A DNA stretch of 64,000 nt from Daphnia pulex (lineage: Eukaryota; Arthropoda; Branchiopoda; Diplostraca; Daphniidae): contig NC_060027.1 of the NCBI RefSeq assembly GCF_021134715.1, forward strand, positions 558,001 through 622,000, read 5' to 3'. Below the pieces are notes generated by a model. It was not told where the DNA came from, did no database searches, and was given only the letters and a program-made list of their open reading frames with translations. The position numbers and the translations under genes are program-made. Positions 1-13,900 of the stretch are shown here, one piece after another (within the stretch, counting starts at the first letter, position 1; each line of letters starts with the position of its first letter).

Positions 1-1646
1 TGTGTTATCGACACTCTATTCTCTCCCGGAAAACTGTTTTTTTTTTTTTATTATTATTCTTTGTATAAATAAATCTTCTGTGTATAGACCAGTCAGCCGC
101 ACTGTGTCCTGGCATTTCCGGTCAGTTCAGCTCATTCAAACTTTTTTTAAAAAATTCTTTTTCATCACTATAGTCTTTGTTCTTTACATCCTTTTCACAG
201 TATTTTTTTAATTTCAGACTTTCCAAGTCGAATAAAAATCGTGACACATTTTTTTTTTCGTTGTCGTCAAAGTTTTGAAAAAAAAAACGAAAATTTGAAA
301 TTTTGAAATTTTGAATTTTACCGCCAAACCAGTTTTATATAAGTTTCTCTCGTGTCTAATCATTAAGTGGCGGGGTCATCAATTCCACCCGGTATAGTCG
401 AATACAAAGGACCGTTGTTGCATCTTATGAATGAAGCTACTATTACACCTACACACGTGTAACACACATAGGTCCCCTGTATAATAACCACCGCTAGATC
501 TTACGCATAGGTGTTTGTTTGCCTTGTGGTGGTTTGTTGGTAACACGTCAAAGAAAAGAAACAAACTTTTATTTTATTTTATTTAAAAAATGGAGAGAGG
601 GGGGGGGGTGTGTTCCAGGTGTGCTAATTGCGGTCTCCTCTTGTTTCGGCGCTTTTTTATTTTCTTACGTGCCGTGCGCCGAGCTGTTTTGCCGAAAGGG
701 CCCAAATGGATGGTCGGATGGCCGCCGCGGTGGCGGAAGCCTCTTGTTAAACTGAAACCGCGCACCAGCACCAGCAGCAGCAGCAGGCAGGAGCCAGCAC
801 AGCACATAACACTTCTTGAACTTGCACCTCCCTCCATGTTTTACTCCCCCCAAACAAAAAAATTTAATTACTCGAGGGTGCCCCCGCTTCACCGGTGGTT
901 GTGTGCTGCTGATACACCACCACCGGCTGCTGTTCTATCGCGCTGTGCGTGTTAGACGTTCTTTTATATTTCCAACACCCGACACTTAATTCTCCTTTTT
1001 TTATTTTTAAAACATTTGATGGCCACCCAAAACCCCTTTTGGCCTGTTGTTCTCCATTTGGGAGCTAGAGAGAGAGTCTTGTCTGAAAAGACATAACTCA
1101 CCCGTCTTGTTGATTTTTTATGTGTCCAACAACCCAACCCGACCGAATGTTCAGACGTTGTTGTTTTGTTGGATTGTTTGAGCTACCTTGTTTCAATTCG
1201 TTTGGGCGATGAATTGTTGCGTCCGCACAGCCAGAAGTCTCCCCCCTTTTTTACCTGTGTTACAGCATCTGTTGTACACCTTTTCTATTCTATTCAATTG
1301 AATTATAGCCAACCAATAAATAACTGACCAATTTTTTGTTTTCTGTGTGTGTCTGTTCGAAAAAAAGTTTCAAATTGAAAATTTTAGTTTTGAATGCCGA
1401 AAAAAACAGTTCAACTGTATTATTTCATCCGAAATGATTCTTTGTACAGGTTACACATAATTAGAGGAGGAGAGGGGTGGTATGATAAATGGTAGAAATA
1501 ATTTGTTTGTTTGTTATTACCCAACTGACCAAATATTTAAATTTTAAATTTAGAGAGAGAGTGAAACAGAGTCAAAAATAATATGTCAATTTAGATTCAA
1601 TTGGAATTTTGTGATGATTGTTGATATTGATTGTTTTTTTGTCTGT
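1..1646. other. Non-coding 3' flank of the minus-strand Pax3/7 gene
   Basis: No convincing coding exon is visible. The open frames here overlap on both strands and consist of low-complexity sequence: T and A runs, a G run near 600 and CAG/CTG triplets near 765-785. The stretch next to 1646 should contain the 3' UTR of the Pax gene that ends at 1647. The rest is probably intergenic. Confidence 0.6.
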
Positions 1647-4600
1647 TTAGTACCACCCGTACATGGAGGGGAAGGTGGCGTGATAAGGGGCGGCCCGGAC
1701 GCCGTGGTGGATGTGTCCGGCGACGGCGGCGTGAGCGGCGTGAGCGGCGGAAGAGCAATTGATTCCGTCGAACGAGTAATTGCTCACGGCGGCGGCAGCG
1801 GCGCAGTGATTCAAATGTTGTTGCTGTTGTTGCTGCTGTTGTTGAGCCGCCACCTGCAACTGCTGTTGTTGTTGCTGTTGCTGCTGCTGGTGTTGCTGCT
1901 GCTGCTGTTGGAGGTTGTTCCAGCTCTCCTGGGTCGCCTGGTGGTGGTGCTGGTACATTTGGTACTGGACGTGATGGCTGTCGGTCGGGTAGCTGGGCGA
2001 GATGGACGTCATCTCCGTCGGCAGAGTCACCGATGAGGAGGCCGGCGACAAGCTGCTGGCCGTCGCTCCGTAATGGTGAACCGAAGCCGGACCGAATTCG
2101 GCTGGATGGTGGTGGTGGTGCTGGAACATGGCCGAAGCGGCCGACAGTCCCGATCCCGTGACCGGAAGGGTTTGATGTTGATGGATCGACGGGTAAGTGC
2201 CGGACGGGTAACTGCTGGACGCCACTGGCAATGAGCCGATGGAGCTGGATGAGACGCTGGACAAGGCCGCCATGGTGGAAGCCGGAGTGCTGATGACCGG
2301 CGTGGGTGACGAAGTCAATCCGGAAGAATTGGCGGATGAAACGATTTGCTGTTGTTGTTGCTGTTGATTCGGCTGTTGTTGCTGCTGCTGGTAAGATCCA
2401 GCGTTGCCGCCGGAAGGACTGACCTGTTTGCGCAATCTAGCGCGTCGGTTGCTGAACCAAACTTGGATCCGGGCTTCCGTCAATTTGGTGCGCTGGGCCA
2501 GTTCCTCGCGGGTGTAAACGTCCGGATACTGGGTGCGGTCGAAGGCCTTTTCCAGCTCGTCCATCTGCTGGGCGGTGAAGGTAGTCCGGTGGCGGCGCTG
2601 CTTCTGCTTGAGCGACAGTCCAGGCTCCGAGTCGCAGTCGGATCCCGTTCCGGCGTCCATGTCGTTGCTGCTGGTGTTGCTGCCGATGCTTCCGCCTCCG
2701 GTAATGACGCCATTCAGGCCCCCCATTCCACCCATCGATCCATGATGGCTTCCTGAAAAAAATTGAGATTAAGATTTATTAACTTAACCAACTGACATTT
2801 CTCTCTACGCTGTTGGGCTATTTTCATTTTTAGGAATAAGAAGAAACAATAATCGCCCAGTTCCAGCCCAACCCCCCTGGGCGGGTGGTTGGAAGAAGAG
2901 GATGCCGCCAACATGCACAGCACCTGTGCGGCTGACGATCATTTGCGTGCCGAGTGCTGCGGTCTCTTTTCTTTTTGTTCAAAGTTTAAAAAAGAAGAAA
3001 AGAAAAAGAGGTGGACCTCCCGCTGGTGTTTCTATTGTCCCCTATTAACACGGCTTTAGATTTCTAGCTTTCTAGCAAGAGAGAAAATGTTACACCACCG
3101 GTGAGAAAAGGGTAATAAAGTCGGTGCCGACAACGTCTAACAAGATGAGAGATCTACTACTAGCTGCAATAATGTTTCTTTTTCTTAATAGATGCCATTC
3201 GTCGAGGTGGTGGTGTACATACACGGCCAGCAGATTCAAGTAATAGCAGCCCATTGTTGGATGAAATTGATTTCTTTTTAAGGAGACCAGATAGATCGGT
3301 CGTATAAAACTAGAAATTTCGCGCTTCTAGATAATTTACAGCTACTGTTTAGTGTGGGCTATTAGAATGACCTAATTGTGTATTATTTTTCGCCAAGGTA
3401 AAAATTCTGATGTTTTCAAAGTATGCGCGGGTGTCCAGGAAAAATGAAACTGGGCCAACTCTCAATCTGTCAATCAATTGGCATTTTTCTTTGTGATGGG
3501 TCCCATTTCTTTTGGAAGCTTTTTTTCTATAGAAAAATGTAGTGATGGACAGTCGGGAGCCGGGTTGACATTTATTCTGTCCGCTCCGGTTTTATGCGGA
3601 CCTAGTCTAGTCTAATCGAAAAAATCCCCGCGGCCGCGCTATGAATTTAATGTCGGGAATTTCTAATGACGCAATCATAACGGCTGAGAATTATTCCCGT
3701 TGGTCTCTTCACCCCCCTCCAACAATGACACCGCAACAACAACAACAACAACAACCTGGATTGATTTATTTTAAATGTATGCGAGCTCAGACGTCAGGCG
3801 GACATCCATATTCTAGAGAGATGATAAGGGCCGGCGGCGGCCTATACCCAAAAAAACATTTTTCGAAAGTGACAGTGTGTGTGTCTCCTCCGAAAAAATG
3901 TCCAGTGCAACCTCCTATCCCCCCCCCCCCGTCCGCTTATTATCCTGGAGCCCATTTGTTTTATAATAGCCGAGATATTACAAGATCATAAGCCGTGCAA
4001 CTATTTTATGATTTGACGATATACTAAATAGAACTTGTAACATACAGAGCTGGGGACTAAACGGCATACACAAAACGGGGTCAAGTGCACACTGCCATAT
4101 AGTATAGCTTGGATGGTCCCAAGGAGGTTAATGTGTTACTATATTTAATGATAGGGGGGACTATACTGTTGGATATATAGAAAAGTGATTCTTTTGAAGT
4201 CGAAGAAGAAGGGACTGACCTTTTTCCATCTTAACGGTCTCGGCGGCTTCGTCTTTGCCTTTCATCAACCGCGAGATAGCGCTGACTGAAGGGGCTGTCG
4301 ATCGGTCGCACAATCCGTCCTTAATCAACCTGTAGTCGTGTTAAGAATTATGAGTTAGAGTCGAATTTAACGTCAATCATTTCTCAATTTTTGTAATTTC
4401 AATTTTTTTTTTTTTTTTTAAATTTAGCTACGTACCTGTCACGAACTTCCCAGGAAAAGATGCCGGGATTTTCCATCCGGTAGGCCTGGACCCGGCGCTG
4501 GATGTCCGGGTGGAGGCTGGGCTTGGGTCGGGTCCCGCCGAGCACTCCGGCCCGGATGCTTCCAGTCTCCTGGTAGCGATTGAGGATCTTGGAGACGCAT

Positions 4601-4990
4601 CCGTGAGAGACGCGCAATTGCCTGGAAATGACGCAGGGACGGACGCCAGCGGCCGCCAGTTCGACAATTTTCAATCGGATGTGGTTGGGCAATGGACGTC
4701 CGTTGATGAAGACTCCGCCCAACTGATTAACACGTCCCTGACCTGATCATTTCCCACACAATCAAAATTTCTATTAACTTCGACATTCAACTGGACAAGG
4801 TAAAGGTAATACTTGTCTTTCTCCTTATATATTCCATTGGATTGCAAATGAATTCAAATGAAATTTTTTCAGATTATTCGAATAACCCAAAAAGAGCGGG
4901 AAATTAAATTTTATTTAAAAAATTCTTACCTTGAAACGGGTAGCCAGTGGTGAAGCAAGGGCGCATCATGCCGATGGTAGTCACGGTCAT
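1647..4990 (-). CDS. gsb/gsb-n: Pax3/7 paired-box homeodomain transcription factor, gooseberry type (copy 1)
   Basis: Four coding exons on the minus strand: 4930-4990, 4436-4742, 4220-4329 and 1647-2752, giving 527 residues in phase throughout. The start [11 protein letters not shown] precedes the paired domain, which begins at [10 protein letters not shown] (residue 21) and runs to about residue 147 over exons 2 and 3. A paired-class homeodomain lies at about 211-270, opening QRRHRTTF and ending [12 protein letters not shown], with Ser at homeodomain position 50 as in Pax proteins. The C-terminal half is rich in Gln runs, His runs and Ser and ends MYGWY. By family knowledge it is a nuclear segmentation and neural patterning factor binding DNA through both domains. 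A sister gene lies divergently at 15523-18468. Which copy corresponds to gooseberry and which to gooseberry-neuro cannot be told by eye. Confidence 0.93.
2753..4219 (-). other. Intron 3 of Pax3/7 copy 1
   Basis: A 1.47 kb intron between the end of the paired domain and the homeodomain exon. It contains a CAA run near 3730 and a C run near 3920. The open frame at 3641-3991 is low complexity and I do not regard it as a gene. Introns at this position may hold regulatory DNA, but I see no specific site I can defend. Confidence 0.6.
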
Positions 4991-7900
4991 TTTTTTCTAT
5001 TTTTATTTCGCCAAACTTGAGACAATTGACAAAACGACACGACGAAAAATTGAACTTTAGCAGTCGGAAATCACTCGAACGTTAAAAGAAAACTCGGAAT
5101 TGAGAGGTCCAGACACGAGCAGAATTTTGGGTTTGGTTTGGTGTGTAGCTGCTGCTGCGACACGACTTGGAAAGAGAATCACGGCTGCCTGTCCGGCTCA
5201 ACCTCTTCATATAGGCAGGAAGAGGGAGGGATGGTGGGAGGGGGGGTTTATCCATTTTTCCAACCCCAACAGAAATTTTTTTTAAAAATTGGGTTCCAAC
5301 CTCCAGCCCGGTCTGTTCACTTCGACGATTGGTCCGTCGGGTGACAGTCGGATGGGCGGAGCTTGTGGGGTGGGTACTCTCTCTCTAGCTGGGCTTATAT
5401 GTTGCCTTTCTCTGGGGCCGTCATGAGTGCCGGGCATTTACCAGTCGCCTTCTTTCCTACTGGTTGCTCACAGGCGGCCCTCAATGTATAATAGCTGGGC
5501 TATAAAAACCTTATTACAGAAGAGGAGGAATATAGCGCAAAGGGGGCTGGCTGGCCGGGGCTCTCCGACGTATCCCAGCAAACGAGAAAATGTGTCATTT
5601 CACGTGAAATAATCAACTTGAAAGACTTTCCAAAAAAGAAACTCTTCAAACTCATAACTTTACGAGTTGGTCGGCTAAAAGTAAAGAAAGAAAAAAAGAA
5701 AATCGAATTCAGGTTCCGTAACGATGTCAACTGGATTACATCCATCATATAACTTGTTATTCACGGTCTAAAGAGATTAACTCTTATATATCTGTAGGCC
5801 ATTTTCTTTCTCTCGTGAATTGATTCTAAAAAATTTTTAAAAATTAATTTGCGCGGGAAATCATTTTCAATTTGAACGAAATTTAAAAGATTCAGCTCCT
5901 GGCTAAATTTACTATCAGAGAGACAGATGGGACTGAACTGTCAGTCTTCTTCTTCTCTCTATATATATAACACACATCCTGCTGCTGGATAGCTCTCTCT
6001 GTGTGTGATCCAGCAAAAAAAAGTTCCAGGCGTTTTTCGTGCTGATGCGGCGTGTCGGATGCGCCCGGATCCGACCGTGTAGTCAGTCGGTTTTGGGGGG
6101 GGCAGAGAGAGAAATATGACAGGGCGTGACGCAATCAACTCTCATAGATATATACCTCTCTCTCTCTTGTGTACAGTCATGTGGCCCATGATATGTGTTC
6201 CGGCGGTCTCCAGCAGTGCTAGCGCATCCATATAGACGACAGTGGGCGCATATCTATAGGTGGGCCGCTCTAATATTTTTCCCCGCCGATCCGTCATGGA
6301 AAAAAAAAAGAAACCATCAAACACACACACGTATATAAATATAGATTCTAATACACACAGCTGCTGCTGCTACTGCTGTAGCTCAAACTGACATTTCACA
6401 GAGAGAGAAAAGCCAAAAAGGCGGAACCTTCTCCCCCCCCCCCCTCCCTTATGTAGTGTAGTACGTGAGCGGTTTAAAGTGCCATTTTAATTGCAATGAG
6501 CTACGCTCTATCTCTTCTTCTTTATTTTCTCCGAGTCTATTTCACCTTGTAGAATATGAGAAATGTTACAACTTTTTCGGTGGTGTGTGGCAGTTGCTTC
6601 TTGTATTATTTTGGGTGCCTATTGTTTTTTTTCTCGCTATGATATACAAGGACTGGAGAGATAGATAAGTAACGCTCTTTTTCCGTCCGTTTTTCCCACC
6701 TGCAATGCGCGACGAAGACGGCCGTGTCCGTGTAGAAGGAATTCATCACCGAGCAGCTAAGATGAGACTTGGATATCATATCGGGGCGAGCTGCTGGAAC
6801 CAATCCGTCAGCTCGACGAAAATGTCTAGTAGTAGTAGACCCCGAAATTGAGCGCGTGAAAAAGGATCGATTTTGTGCGCATCACGCGATCACCACCACC
6901 ACCACGAACCCTCATAGTCAGCGCCAGCCTTTGGCATGAAAGCAGAGGATTCGGTACGCATTACGTCACATTAGCGACCGGCTATTACATAGTCATTCAA
7001 TCTTGTCCGGGATAGTAGATATGAGATCGAATTGAATTTGATCGGGTTAAAGTGTGGACTGTGGAGTAGCTACAATAGCTCTAGCCAATTTCGACAATTC
7101 AAATTAGAAGGAGCTCTGTTGCCATTCCAATGAAATTTTTATTTTCCCCCAAAAATTAATTTTACAAATAAATTTTCAATAGAATGCTTTAATTTACTGA
7201 TCATAATTTCATGATTGTGAATTAATTACAAATCCATTGAAATTCAACTCGTCGTGATCGTTCACTCGTTTGGCAACGTGGAAAAGGAGAGGTGAGAGAA
7301 AGAAAAAAGTTGATGGGAAAATGGCAACTAATAAATAACTAAACTAATAATAAAAAAAGGAATTTTAATCAAACAATTTGTGTGGTATTTATCTCTTTGA
7401 AAAACAAATTAATAATTTAATCGTTGTTGAAATTGCAACGCAGTTCCGGTTGATTCGGAGACACACTCATTGTCGTTGTTGTTTTTGATGGAGGAGGTCC
7501 TTCATTATGTCGCTCGTTTTCGCGCCATTTTTTAATCACGTGGTGATGGATGATCATTCTGGATACTTTTGTGGGTAAGTCCTCCACATCGTTTTATTTG
7601 TGTGTTTGATTTGAAAAATTGGGTTAGCCGTTGTATGCCATATCTTTCCGTTTTTTAAATTGACCTAAAATTCAATCAATTCGTCGAAAAGTATCAGAAC
7701 GTAACGACAGGATTTCCACTTTCAAGATTTTTTGTTTTTCAGACTTCCATGTGAATATCAATTTTGAAATCATTCTTTTTTTATACGCCAGTCTCCATTG
7801 TTTTGAATGACACCGTCCGTGTTATTGTCATTCGACTCAAAATTGTGTCCACCAAACAAAAAGGAAATATTTTGTTAAGATGTTTTTTATTATTTAAACT

Positions 7901-10900
7901 GCTGGACACTTTTGTGTTAACGCTCAAGAAAAATAGGTGAGGCTGTATACTTTCACTAATGCCCACTATGTGATGCAAGTTATTATTATTCATTTTCGTT
8001 TGTTGTCCTCCGTCCAACCGAATCGCCAAAACACCAACGGGGCGTGTCAAATACTCTGGAAATGCCCAAAAATGTTCCATCCGGAATTATTAAATGGTGT
8101 GCTGTCCATCTCCATGTCGAATGTGATAACTTGCACGGCAATCACTGTGTGTGTAACGTAGTCGAAATCTGACTTCAATTTTCCCAGTCCATTCTCCCAT
8201 AAATATGACACACGTATTCGTTCCCATTAGACGAAATTTTGAGGTCATAAGGATCGCCAGCAATCGAAAACGTTTTTCAGCTATAAAAGGGGCTATATAA
8301 AATCCAGTACTAGAGATATATAGAATAATAAGAAAAGGCTTCTGGGTTTAACAGGAATAAAAGGGACAATAAGGAGGGGCCTAGAAATGGTCAGCGGCAC
8401 AAGAAAAGAAGTTTAAACGTGTTGACAAGCTTCTTCTTCTTCTTCTGGACTGGTTTTCTCACGCTCTCTCAGCATCCAAAAGCTACTGGCTGGTATATAA
8501 CTTTTCCTTTTTTTTCTTTCTTAGGTTGGAGAAATATAATAAAAAAAGGAACACACAACCCCGGAGAGAAAGAAGAAAGAAAAAAAAGGCTATTATAGAA
8601 TAAGAATGAGGTGAAAGACAGGAGCAATGAAGCCATTTCATTTTTCCCCTTAGACTTAAACTTTTTCTTCTTTTCCTTCCCAGTTGCTGTTGCTGCTGCT
8701 GCTGTCCCGACGGGAAAAGGGCCCCGCTCTGCCCATCTTCTAGTTGCTGTGATCATAAAACAAAAAAACCATTTAGCTACCGGTTCGCCTTCTTTCTTCT
8801 CGGAGAGGCTGTGCGAGGACTCTCTCCTCCAGTCGATTTCAGGCTTCATCTTACCTCATTTTCATCTAAGGAGGGTCTACTACACCCAGGGTATAACCTT
8901 TTTTATATTTTTATAAAGGCCCAGCCAACCCCCAAGAAACAGGTCAAAGTTGAGAAACAGTAGCGTTCCAGAAAGCTTTCTGGCCAGGCTCTCTTGTTAT
9001 TGTTTTCTTCTTCTCGACTTTCCAAGTGGAATTAGAAGAAAAAAAGCGGAGGATATATGTGTCCATTCCGTGTTTATTGTGGCCCATGCCATATCGTCGG
9101 TTCAGGTTTCCTCCGCGTCGTTTTTATTTTTTACAACCCACCACCACTACACTGGGCATCCAACTCGCAACTCTCTCTCTCCCTTATTTCTTTTCCTTGT
9201 GTAGAGCGGCCTCTTCACTTTTAGCCCCAGCATAGGCCCCTCTCGTGTTATCGATGACTTTTATGTCTTAATATTTTTCCAGCGTCCCCCTTCCTAGAAA
9301 AGACATTCGAACAAGAGGCGGCAACACAAGAGATTTTTTCGTCCTTATAACCTTCCGTCATCTTATCCATAAAATTATTTTTTTTTTTTTTGTTGTCCAG
9401 GGGGATAAAAAGATGCTTGCCCAACAGGTCTAATATTTTTCAATAAGGTTTATGTGTGCCGGCATCATATGGAAAGTGATTCCATATATCCAGCCCCGAT
9501 AACTTTCGTCCTCGAATTTATATAGGCTTGAAAAAACCCTGCGTCTCTGCTGGTCCTTGTTGAATTCATAATAATAACCATTTCCGATAGCTAGGATTCC
9601 AAATTGGATGTTATAAGGTTGCCCATTTGAGCGATGCAATAAAGCCATTGCGCTCTACTATGACATCGAGTCGGTAACAACAGCGTAGAGATTGGGGACA
9701 TAACGGGCACGTTCTCTCGATCAACTGGACGTTATGAGTTTTAACTTTTTTTTTAAAATCAGGTCACACTGGACTTTTTTATTTTTCATCGAGAATTTCT
9801 CTTGGAGAGATATTCAACGGTTCTTAATAAAATAAAGATAGCGGTGCACAGTGCACAGATAGGAGAGCACGTGCTCTATGGTGTACCGTTGTACCCGCGC
9901 CGTCTGCGCCTATATAAAAATCTACGCCAATAAAATGGGCCCGCGACATTTTGGCGAAACATTTTCTATATATTGGCGGTTGTTTGCCAAATACTTTTGC
10001 AATCTAATAAAAGAAAAAAAGGGCCAACTTAGGTTGTAAAATAAAAAAGTAAGGGGGGCGCAAAAAAAGGTGCACCTTTGGCAAAAGGCCGGTATAACAC
10101 CCAGCCAAAAAACTGAAAAGTGAAACTGAAATTTTTATTTTTTAAAGGCGAAATTGAAGGCTTGTAAAAATTGGCTTGTTTTTTTTTCTTTTATTGGGCC
10201 CCTTGTTTTTATTTGCCCCCCTGCTATATCCTCCATAAGATTTTTGCAATGTTGCGACGTCTGAAAAACAAGAATGAAATAGTAGACCAGACGGATGTAT
10301 ACAATGGAACGCCAATTGTATAAATCTTTAGTATTATATTTATGCCGACACAGAATAATAAACCAATTTTTTTTTGTGAATGGAAAAAAACAATCTGCAA
10401 CGTTGCGAAAATAATGCAATAAAAATCGGAAAAATATAGGTTTCGGAAGTTGCAGAGGACGGCTGATTTATTGTATGTACATCTTCTAATAACTGGGCAG
10501 ATTTTTTTTTTCCTATCAGGGACGGAATATTTTTTTTTACTCCCCCCAACCGCTGTGTTCCAGTTGGCGAATGTTGTCCTGTCAGCGGGCGCAGTAGCGC
10601 GCAAAAGGGAAATGGGAAAAGAGCAAAAAAAAAATAAAAAAAGTAGAGAGAGTTTGATGTATGAATATCTAGCTGCTACCTGGGCTACAAGCAAAGGTGT
10701 GTATTTCACACTAACAAGCGCATCTCCGTCACCGCTAGGTGGTCTCTGTCTATTTTTTTATTTTTGAAAAGAAAAGAAAAAGATACATCTAGAAACTGTT
10801 GGGAAATTTCTCTTCTGTTTTCCATTTCTTTTGTTGGAAACTTTTTTTTTTTTTTTTTTTTTTCCTTTTTGTAATGGGAATCATCTATCGTCTTGAGATG

Positions 10901-13900
10901 ATACTTTTGAATTTCCCCGCCGTTATTCTCTTGGACGACCAACAAAAACATGTAGGCCTACTATTTGTGTACACAAGAAACGGCACTATTTTGTTTGTAA
11001 ACATTATTTTTTCCGTTTCTATTGAAAAGTTAATTGCAAAAATGGCGACAGTAGATTATTATTATTTTTTTTAAAAACAGTCGAATTCCGAGGGAATATC
11101 AGTTGAATTATTTTTGGTAAAAAGACGAAGGGATCAGTGGGGAGCGAGTTTGTGATCGGATGACAATGAAACTCGCCCCTCCGTTTCATTATGAAGGGAA
11201 GAAACATTTTTTGGGTTTTTTGTTGTTTCATATTTTATTTCACCTTGCGCTCTCTCTCTCTCGCCGGAATTAGTAGACAGTTTTCTCAATTGTGTCTTTT
11301 TTTCTTTCTTTCTCTCTCCACACAGAGCTGACAAACAAATCTGATCGTTCACCGTGACTGGACGATTTCCAATGAATTGATTTTCGGCTTTATTACTCAG
11401 AGTCTATTATAATAATAGACACGTTCATGTTATTATACATAACGCCGGGGAATATTTAAACACTGTTGTCGAAACTGGTCCAGTCTCACAACTCCCTGGA
11501 ATTGTCATTCAGAAACAAACAGCCCACAACCACCGAAAAAATATTATTTCATGTTTTTTTATTTTTTTTGTTTGGGCGGAAAGCCGGAAACCTTCTGGGC
11601 ATCAAACTATTGAACGTCATATTTTTCATCTAGATGCATTTTTACCCCTGCGAACACGCACAATAAGACAGTGCTACCGTGTATACGGCAGAGAATTGTC
11701 TTGGCCAGTGTGTCCAGTCATTTTACACAAAGAAAAAATTCTTCTTCTTGGCTTTTATTTTGTTTGAGATTTTTATTTTTTTCGTAGGAAAAATGTCGAA
11801 GGAAATTGAATGTACTGCACATGCAGGACAGACTTTTAGTATTTTTTTGGAGAAGTTTATTTTATTCGACAGACAATTCTTCATCCTGTTTCTCTTGTTC
11901 TTTTCATTTTTTATTCTCGAATAATTTTTCGACAATAAAAAAAGAAAATTTCTAAACTATTTCCGTCGGATGATGGGACTAAATCCTGAAAATGATGAGC
12001 CGTTGGGTTTATATTTTACAAAAATTATTTTTATCTTTTTTTCCTCTTCTTATCAAATTGCGAGGGTACATGTAATAACAGTATAAAAGAGCTGAGTAGT
12101 AGTAGTACGTGCACTCTGAAAAAAAAAACGCGCAAGTCAAAGAAACAAGTTCATAAATTACGCGCCAGTAGCGACGGCGGTGGCGGCACTCTGGTGCAAC
12201 TCGCACCGGAAACGGCGGCTAATTGAAACAAAAAGACTGGGGGGGAGTGTGTATATGTGTGTGTGTGTATAGTAATAGTAGTGCATATATAGTTACTACT
12301 ACTACTATTAGACACATAAAGAGAAATTGGATCTATTCGTTTGGTCTTTTTTTGTTTCTCCCCTCTCAAATTTTTTGATGGCCACCGTAGGAGAGAACTC
12401 GGCTGCCCAGGTAACACGAGTTGCACTCACACCTTTGATCATCAATCCTCTGGCTCTATCCCCCCGCCCTCTTGTTTCACTTCTAAGCCCATGTATATAC
12501 ACCTCCCTTATTTTTTAACTTTCGTTGTTGCAACACACATCCCCCCTCTCTTTCTTGTAGGTACCTTTACTCACATATGCCCAGCCACGCCCACACCACC
12601 TACCTATCGGGGGGTCCCCCCATGTATCTATATGTAACTTTTGGCGTGTCCAACTGACACCGAACAAATCCTAATCCGCTTTTTTTCGATTCCGCCGCTT
12701 TGGATAAGATTGTGGTCGTGTAGGCCTATAACAAATTCGATTCGAATTTGGCGGGTCATTTTTAAAAGGGGAAAAAGGAAAAAATCAATTTGAATTTTTC
12801 AAAGCGGCCGCCGTTGACGAGTGGATTTATTTGCGGAGCTGTTGCAATCCAACGCGAACAGGATCCTGACGAATTAGGAAGAAATGGTGTCAAACGGCGC
12901 TGAATAACAACAACAACAACTATTTCAGTTGGTGGAGAGTTGCAGAGCTGGCGGTGTCGTTGGTTGAAATTCCGCACAACTCGCGTAATTTCAAACTTCT
13001 AACGGCTGCGACGTAATTTCCTTTTTGACTTGCGCAAAAAAATGAAAAAAAAAGAAAGAAAATGTGAACAGATGCTGACCCGTCGGGATATCGGATGGGA
13101 AAATCAAAAGAGCACGTCCATCCGAACACAACCCAAAAAAGTGAGAACACCAAAGTGGTCGCCGCCACCGCCACAACTTTTTTGGCATCACGTCTCTTTT
13201 TTTTCTTCTTTTTCTGGGCAGCAGCAGCTCCGCCGGATATCGGATTACACCATCGTCGACATGCGCATGAATATCCGCACACATTTGTGTGTGCGTTTCA
13301 TATTTTTACTAGAGTCCCCCCCGGCTTCTTTTCAAATTTTTCTTGCGTCATTTGAATTCATTTGAATCACAACTGTCCGTTTGATTGGGGGAGGTGAAAT
13401 ATTACCCAATTTTGGATAAACGGGAATAATTGTTCCGCATTCCTTGACGGCTCCACCTGTTAATAGGTCCAGTTCTGGCGGATCAACTGGTCTATCAATT
13501 CCTAGTTTCAAAAAAACCAGTGGCGATTCGAATTCAATTGGTTTAACTCCCCTTTTTTAGTCGTCTTGGAGAAAAACTGCCCAGCCGTCGACATTTACGA
13601 TGTCCAGACGGACATATGCACAGCACAGCCAACATAAGATAGCTAGGCCTACTACACACATCACATCCAGCGGAGAGAAGAAGAAAAACAGTTAGATGAG
13701 ACACACACTCGATTTTTATGTACAAAATTTCTGGTTTTCAGGAGAGAAGAGAAACGGCCATATCGGCCAGCGCCAGGCCTATAGGCTCCACATTTGTTTT
13801 ACGACATTGCCTGGGCTGGCCAGTCGACAAGACGAGACCGAAACTACACACACACAAAAAGGCAGGAGGGTGTGGGAAGCAGCTTTGGCTGGCCGCTGGA

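Noticed and set aside
590-955. Open frames of 75-121 codons near 0.6-0.95 kb on both strands
   Set aside because: They overlap on opposite strands, arise from GC-rich triplet and homopolymer tracts, and have no domain or splice context.
2346-2756. Long plus-strand open frame rich in Leu
   Set aside because: It is the antisense shadow of the CAG-rich Pax homeodomain exon.
13030-13365. Overlapping frames of 86-120 codons on both strands
   Set aside because: Poly-A/T and Lys/Phe-rich shadows in the Pax intergenic region, with no support as genes.
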